Below, in pieces: positions 59,457-64,000 of a stretch of DNA of 64,000 nucleotides; the first letter of the stretch is position 1, and each line of letters starts with the position of its first letter. The translations under genes were made by a program, and so were the position numbers. The stretch comes from TH-plancto1 sp031431195. Lineage in GTDB: Bacteria > Planctomycetota > Planctomycetia > Planctomycetales > Planctomycetaceae. The stretch covers positions 1 through 64,000 of the forward strand of contig JANPCU010000008.1 of NCBI GenBank assembly GCA_031431195.1, given 5' to 3'. A model generated the notes under the pieces. The model saw only the letters and a list, made by a program, of their open reading frames with translations. It was not told the DNA's origin and did not search any database.

Positions 59457-61355
59457 TCAGTGCCGGTGTCGAGGGGCTTGCCCCCCAGGGTCGGTACGCT
59501 GCCTGATTGCCCCCCACGCGATCACAAAGAGTACGCTGACCACCGCCCAATGCCACGGCCCAAAGACCACTGTGGCGTTGAACATCATGAATAGAAACAC
59601 GCTGTGCACAAGCCACTTTCGGCGAGGTGGACTCACTGGTGTTCTCCCCAGAGCCTCTCTCCAGACTCGCACCGCATCGACGGCCCAGAACAGCAGGAAC
59701 ACATAGTTGATATACAGCCCGCCGGGCCAGTTCCAGCCAGTAACTTCCGCCGTCCGTTGAGCCGTATGCGTGAGGGCACTCGCGTGACTCCAATGGTGGA
59801 GAAAGTGGAACGCACAGGCGACATGAGCGGTCAATGCGAGCAGTCCAGCTGTCCAGAAACAGGCCACTCCGACCGATGGTTTTGCCTTGTCTCGTGGACG
59901 AGCAGCGAGCCAGAGGGCGATCAAGTAACACACCACCGACAGTTGGGCGGTATGGGCGATCATGCGGTCGCCGAAGGAGGCCGGCGGGGACGGGATTGGT
60001 TTTCGTGCCCGCGTGTTGAACCAGAATAGACGATCGCACTCGGCAGCCATGTCTTCGATTTCCCGAGCCTGCCGTTGCCCAGTCCAGCGATCCGGCATCA
60101 ACTGTTCCGGCACGCGCAGAGTGACACCGTAGGTTTCCTCCAGATGGCGAGCGACAGCCAGCCGGTAGCGTCTTTGTGGGTAGATGGGACAGCGGCGAGT
60201 TTCGAACGACCACTGATCGATGGAGACCGGCCTCCAGGTGCTAAGGGCCTCAGCAGGCCCGACGTGAGATTGCAGAACTGCTGGTAACCGAGAGACCTCC
60301 TCGTCACGGATTCGAATCACGACCACTTCGGGGCGAGAAGAGTAGACCGCCCAAGCGGGCCAGTGATCGCACAGGCCGACGCCCTCCAGTGCGGGCCAAA
60401 GACTCAAACCCACGCTGGCCATCAGGCAGAACCGATCACCCAGCGAGAGTGACGCGAGACCATCCCGTACGACGGACATCCTTGTCCGTCGACTCTGTGG
60501 AGAAGCTGCCTCTGATCCCGAGAGACCGTGAACCAGAGTCGCCTGCTCCAACAGCTCCCCTCGCCGCCAGAACAGCAGCGGCACACTGACCAGAAAGAAC
60601 AGATTCCATAGCAACACCCCCGGCAGCTGCTCCCGGCCCAGCGGCCCCAGCGCCAGTAACAGCGTCAGGTGCATTCCCACAGCACCTGCGACACCCCACC
60701 GCCTTGTTCGAGGGAAACCGAGCAGCGCTGCCACGAGCAACTCACCCATAGGGAAGGTCAGCATCCCGAGGGATGAACTCGATCCCCAGGCCGAGACCTC
60801 AACCCCCAGGGCACGTAGTAGCCCCTGCCACAGCCACGGCCCCTGCGTCTGTATAAACCCCGCATCGAATTTAGAGACCGCAGAGTAGAAGTAAATGCCG
60901 ACCACCAGCACGCGGCAGCACCGCCGCGCCGCGCGGGGCGACGCCACAGTCAGAAACAGCATGAGCCACAAAAACTCCCACGCCCAGACTTGCAGCCGCT
61001 GCTGATCGAGGAGCATGCTCCCGGCCAGACAGGCGATCCAGATCGTACTGGCGATGACGCTCTCTGGGGCCCCAGCGACACCGATCGGCGAACCGTGTCG
61101 GCCCCGTCCCCATTGACGCGCCGCAAGCCAAGCCACAGCGAGTCCACTCAGCACCAACCCGCATGCCAGTACGAGGTCAATACTCGCTGGCACACTCAGC
61201 AGGCCGCGAAACCACGGGATCGACGGATAGTTCCCTGGGCTGTTCCATAAAGGCCACGTCGCAGTGACCAGCCATACACCAAACACCGCCACGCACAGCC
61301 TCAGTGGGGCCAGGTCGTGGGCATCGACATCATCGATTTGCGGGGGAATGGTCAT
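59457..61355 (-). CDS. Large multi-pass membrane protein of unknown function
   Basis: 632 aa from ATG 61355; upstream in-frame starts at 61394 and 61454 lie in repeat-like DNA. N-terminal half: about eight helices including RVLVVGIYFYSAVSKFDAGF, a pattern seen in HTTM/gamma-carboxylase-like and DoxX-like membrane proteins. Residues about 345-470 are soluble (PEVVVIRIRDEEVSRLPAVL, RRYRLAVARHLEETYGVTLR). The C-terminal part has another four helices (MIAHTAQLSVVCYLIALWLA, AFHFLHHWSHASAL with clustered histidines). A coding-sequence REP palindrome at 60469-60491 (SRRTRMSVVRDG) lies in a loop. Overlaps nothing; convergent with sulfatase 3. Confidence 0.7.
   Translation of the reverse strand: MTIPPQIDDVDAHDLAPLRLCVAVFGVWLVTATWPLWNSPGNYPSIPWFRGLLSVPASIDLVLACGLVLSGLAVAWLAARQWGRGRHGSPIGVAGAPESVIASTIWIACLAGSMLLDQQRLQVWAWEFLWLMLFLTVASPRAARRCCRVLVVGIYFYSAVSKFDAGFIQTQGPWLWQGLLRALGVEVSAWGSSSSLGMLTFPMGELLVAALLGFPRTRRWGVAGAVGMHLTLLLALGPLGREQLPGVLLWNLFFLVSVPLLFWRRGELLEQATLVHGLSGSEAASPQSRRTRMSVVRDGLASLSLGDRFCLMASVGLSLWPALEGVGLCDHWPAWAVYSSRPEVVVIRIRDEEVSRLPAVLQSHVGPAEALSTWRPVSIDQWSFETRRCPIYPQRRYRLAVARHLEETYGVTLRVPEQLMPDRWTGQRQAREIEDMAAECDRLFWFNTRARKPIPSPPASFGDRMIAHTAQLSVVCYLIALWLAARPRDKAKPSVGVACFWTAGLLALTAHVACAFHFLHHWSHASALTHTAQRTAEVTGWNWPGGLYINYVFLLFWAVDAVRVWREALGRTPVSPPRRKWLVHSVFLFMMFNATVVFGPWHWAVVSVLFVIAWGAIRQRTDPGGQAPRHRH
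60469..60491. repeat. Coding-sequence REP palindrome in the membrane protein gene
   Basis: ACGACGGACA, TCCT, TGTCCGTCG. Read as SRRTRMSVVRDG on the minus strand, a different frame from the copies at 7538-7604 and 17921-17943. Confidence 0.9.
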
Positions 61356-61444
61356 CCCGGCATTGTCTCGGTTGCGAGGGAGATGTTCCACCATAGCCAG
61401 TCCGGTGTGCCGAGTTGGAATGCATTCGCCTTTGGCAGTATCCA

Positions 61445-61588
61445 GAACCAGCAACCCGACGCGTGAGCGAGGGCCGCCGCCAAATCGCGTCCAAGGTCGA
61501 GGGGAAGTCCAACACCTCTTCTGGGGGCCGAGCTCTCGGAGAACATCGAGAGGCGTACGCCCTCGCTCACGCGTCGGTTTGCTGGTTC
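61445..61588. repeat. REP pair (CGACGCGTGAGCGAGGGC family)
   Basis: GAACCAGCAACCCGACGCGT continuing to 61474 is complemented at 61559-61588 with one mismatch in 30 bases. It occupies the promoter side of the membrane protein gene. The remainder of 61356-61819 holds no gene. Confidence 0.88.
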
Positions 61589-61819
61589 AGGGGCCGAACT
61601 TGATCGAGGGGGCTGATCTTGAACTTTGGTCACTTTCCGCAGGTGGAGATCGAACGTTTTGCCCGCTGACCCGCGATGGATTGCGGTTCGAGTGGTGGAT
61701 GGGAACCACGAAAGGCACGAAAAGAGGAGGTTGGGTTGTTGAGCCTTACGTGACTGCACATCCATCTCTATTATAAAGATTATCTGGATGGGGGAGATCA
61801 ACACGGCCGGGAGAACAGC

Positions 61820-62311
61820 ATGGACTTTTGGATGGTTCGCATCTTCAATTGGCTCAAGGGGATCACTCTCTTGGCGTTTGCTTGGATTGGTGCCACGGCC
61901 ATGATGTTCGGTCCCTTCTTCTCGACCCCCTCTCTGGAAAAATGCAAGAAGATCTCCGGTCCAGTGGAGGTTGAAACGGGATCGGAGGTGGTTCAGGGAA
62001 GAAGCGTTTCGTGTCATGAATTTCACGTTGGAGGCAACATCCGGGGAGCGAAATATCTCCCTTGGTTTCCTGACTACAACCGTATTATCACGATGATCCA
62101 ACCCGATCAGCCGGTGACGATTTGGACCGATTCGGATAAGAAAGGTTGGATCTGGCAAATCGAACAGAATGGCCAGATCATTGTGTCCCATGCTGAAATC
62201 TATGCGACTTGCTGGGAGATCGAGAAGAAGGATCGGTACATTGGTGGCTGTCTTATGTATCTGATGGCTACAGGGACAACATGGTTTTGCTTCAAGTACC
62301 TTTTTCACTGA
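61820..62311 (+). CDS. Small membrane protein, unrecognised
   Basis: 163 aa; SD CGGGAGA before ATG 61820. Membrane helices at residues 11-32 (WLKGITLLAFAWIGATAMMF) and near the C-terminus (CLMYLMATGTTWFCFKYLF) with a loop between them. The loop carries three Cys/His-type positions (CKKISGP, VSCHEFHVGG) and WTDSDKKGWIWQIEQNGQI. The layout, with the soluble part between two helices, suggests an extracytoplasmic domain. Unrecognised; AT-richer than neighbours. A TATTATAAAG stretch at 61769-61778 may belong to its promoter. Confidence 0.7.
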   Translation: MDFWMVRIFNWLKGITLLAFAWIGATAMMFGPFFSTPSLEKCKKISGPVEVETGSEVVQGRSVSCHEFHVGGNIRGAKYLPWFPDYNRIITMIQPDQPVTIWTDSDKKGWIWQIEQNGQIIVSHAEIYATCWEIEKKDRYIGGCLMYLMATGTTWFCFKYLFH

Positions 62312-62438
62312 GCAACAGGAGATTGGGAGACGACTCCTCTCTGGGCAGCAAAGACGGAACCTCTTAGCATGCGGGTGTGTCACGAGCCGGTGAATTGTTC
62401 CCCGGGTTGGTCTTCTCGCTGTCTAGGAATGGCGTGTC

Positions 62439-63629
62439 ATGTCGCAGGGTGTCAGTCTTCCGTTGGGGTTTCAAGCTGCGGGTCATGCGTGTGGGATCAA
62501 GGCTGACCCGCATAAGCTGGACTTGGCACTATTCATATCCGACACGCCCTGCTCGGCGGCGGGGGTGTTCACGCAAAACCTCGTCGTCGGAGCCCCGGTC
62601 AAGGTCTGCCGCAGCCGCTTGCCTCGCCAGACGGCGCGCGGTGTCGTCATCAACTCCGGCAACTCGAATGCCTGTACCGGGGATCGCGGGATCGCCGATG
62701 CCGAGTGGATGACCGCAGCTGTCGCGAAAGTCATCGGTGGGTCGGCGGAGGATTATCTGGTCTGCTCGACGGGAGTGATTGGTCGCTTCCTGCCCAAGGA
62801 GAAGATCGCGGCTGGGATTCCGCTGGCCGCTGAGAAGCTGGGGCGGACGGCGGAGCATCTCGAAACCGCCGCCCGGTCGATCATGACAACCGACACGGTG
62901 CCGAAGATTGTGACCCGGAAGCTCTCCTCGGGCGGGAAGACTTGGACGTTCACGGGGGTGTGCAAGGGGGCGGCGATGATCGCTCCCAATATGGCGACGA
63001 TGCTGTCGGTCATCATGACCGATGCGGCGATCTCGGCGGAAGAGACACATTCACTCGTCAAGCACGCTGTCGACCGCAGCTTCAACTGCATCAGCGTTGA
63101 TGGCCACACGAGCACCAGTGATACCGTCCTGCTGCTGGCCAATGGACAGGCCGGTCCGGTGCCGAAGGAACTGCACGCGCAGCTGCAGTCGACGATGGAT
63201 GATGTGGCGATGGCCTTGGCTCAGTTGATCATTCGCGATGCCGAGGGGGCGGAGCACTTCGTCACGATTGACGTGCATGGACTGCCGACACGCGAGGCAG
63301 CGTTCCGGATTGCGAAGACGGTGGCGGACAGTGCCCTCGTGAAGACGGCGATCACCGGTAACGACCCGAACTGGGGCCGGATCGTGTCCGCAGCGGGATA
63401 CGCGGGGGTGCCGTTTCAGGAGGAGGACTGCTCGTTGACCGTGAACGAGATTCCGCTGTATCGGGAGGGAACTCCCGTGGCGTTTGATGCGAAGCAGGTC
63501 TCCGACGCGATGGCGACCGGCGAGGTGCGGATCGTCCTGCACTTCACCCTGGGCAAGGAGGCGGTGCGGTTCTGGACGAGCGATCTGACGGCGGAGTATG
63601 TGCGACTCAACGCCGACTATACGACCTGA
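62439..63629 (+). CDS. argJ: Glutamate N-acetyltransferase / ornithine acetyltransferase
   Basis: Arginine synthesis: moves the acetyl group from N-acetylornithine to glutamate, closing the cycle. 396 aa, usual length. Starts MSQGVSLPLGFQAAGHACGI; SNACTGDRG oxyanion-type region; the autocleavage/nucleophile threonine is T187 in IAPNMATMLSVIMTDA; late motif GNDPNWGRIVSAAGYAGV; ends LNADYTT. The proenzyme would self-cleave between A186 and T187 into alpha and beta chains. No other arg gene is in the window. Single gene on the plus strand. Confidence 0.96.
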   Translation: MSQGVSLPLGFQAAGHACGIKADPHKLDLALFISDTPCSAAGVFTQNLVVGAPVKVCRSRLPRQTARGVVINSGNSNACTGDRGIADAEWMTAAVAKVIGGSAEDYLVCSTGVIGRFLPKEKIAAGIPLAAEKLGRTAEHLETAARSIMTTDTVPKIVTRKLSSGGKTWTFTGVCKGAAMIAPNMATMLSVIMTDAAISAEETHSLVKHAVDRSFNCISVDGHTSTSDTVLLLANGQAGPVPKELHAQLQSTMDDVAMALAQLIIRDAEGAEHFVTIDVHGLPTREAAFRIAKTVADSALVKTAITGNDPNWGRIVSAAGYAGVPFQEEDCSLTVNEIPLYREGTPVAFDAKQVSDAMATGEVRIVLHFTLGKEAVRFWTSDLTAEYVRLNADYTT

Positions 63630-64000
63630 GTTCAATCGAACGTCGAGCGAATCGAGAAGTCTCCGCTGGGGAGTGGTGAAGTGTAAAAACTCCACGCATC
63701 GCCGGACGAACTCTGTCCTGATAAGGCCGCGCAATCGTTGACCGATCGCAGGCGGCCTGTCATGAGACCTTAGTGTTTCATGACGGGCAGGATGCGTGAA
63801 ACTCCGGCTCAGTCAAGCGGCCATCAAGGGATTCCGACTGACTCGACGAGCCGATTCGCGGAGACGCGAGTCCTCCGGAATCTACCAATTCTCTCGAGCA
63901 TGCCGGTCCTGCATGATGTCGGGGAGCAATCTCGCAGCGGGCATCACCTACACCATGCGATGCCCAACCGAGATCACCGCGAGTTCGAAAATCGAAAATC
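63630..64000. other. Downstream of argJ, no gene seen
   Basis: 371 bp to the window edge. A weak inverted word CTGTCATGAGAC / GTTTCATGACGG lies near 63759-63786. No tRNA, terminator with a T-run, or REP of the recognised families. Confidence 0.4.

Overview
The window looks like a piece of a planctomycete chromosome (Planctomycetales-like; I do not assign a genus). The evidence is the gene mix: three formylglycine-type sulfatases, two very large secreted cytochrome/DUF1549/DUF1553 proteins (PSCyt1/PSD1 type), DUF1501, DUF1080, a Tat-exported Gfo/Idh/MocA oxidoreductase, a DUF4432 protein and a MEKHLA protein. Housekeeping genes are scattered singly or in small groups among these. Coding regions are GC-rich, so long shadow frames lie opposite most real genes.

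Layout. 1-5699: ubiX, then a compact run of sulfatase, two small paralogous membrane-anchored proteins, sulfatase. 5700-6368: a dispersed repeat of about 400 bp (copy A). 6369-13000: a dihydroorotate-dehydrogenase-like/membrane fusion on the minus strand, a histidine kinase, a PQQ-propeller protein, an ankyrin protein and an unrecognised helical protein. 13022-19330: a PSCyt1/PSD1 giant carrying intergenic-type repeats inside its reading frame, an MFS transporter, and a REP-associated tyrosine transposase (RAYT) flanked by inverted REP pairs. 19333-28321: a type-2 malate/lactate dehydrogenase (minus), then kdsB-pyrG-hemH and two ArnT/PMT-like glycosyltransferases (plus), a set suggesting lipopolysaccharide and nucleotide supply. 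28462-35314: a His-rich DUF4432 protein, tRNA-Arg, rplI, dnaB and phrB. 35315-45876: repeat copy B, an SDR, a 1,698-residue WD40/PSCyt1/PSD1 protein, an acyl-carrier-like mini-protein, nadE, tRNA-Glu and csrA. 46154-54912: a carbohydrate-related block (pectate-lyase-fold protein, Gfo/Idh/MocA, DUF1501, xylose-isomerase-like TIM barrel, repeat copy C, DUF1080). 54985-64000: a broken second RAYT between its own REPs, a beta-propeller protein, a CdiI-type immunity-like protein with a MEKHLA protein, sulfatase 3, a large membrane protein, a small membrane protein and argJ.

Working together. Sulfatases, the pectate-lyase-like protein, DUF1080, Gfo/Idh/MocA and the TIM-barrel epimerase fit extracytoplasmic degradation of sulfated or uronic polysaccharides. 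The PSCyt1/PSD1 proteins, which carry haem c motifs, are usual companions in these bacteria although their chemistry is unproven. kdsB, pyrG and the glycosyltransferases fit envelope glycan synthesis.

The most unusual aspect is the density and behaviour of repeats. At least a dozen palindromic REP-like families fill the spacers. Several copies lie inside protein-coding genes without breaking the frame: one palindrome sits in three unrelated membrane proteins in different reading frames, and a block of about 450 bp of mixed repeats is translated inside a PSD1 protein. Two families are each centred on a RAYT gene, one near-intact and one dead. A third, larger family (copies A, B, C; about 370-410 bp) is bounded by a short GTGCGAGACGCAC-type palindrome and has no recognisable transposase.
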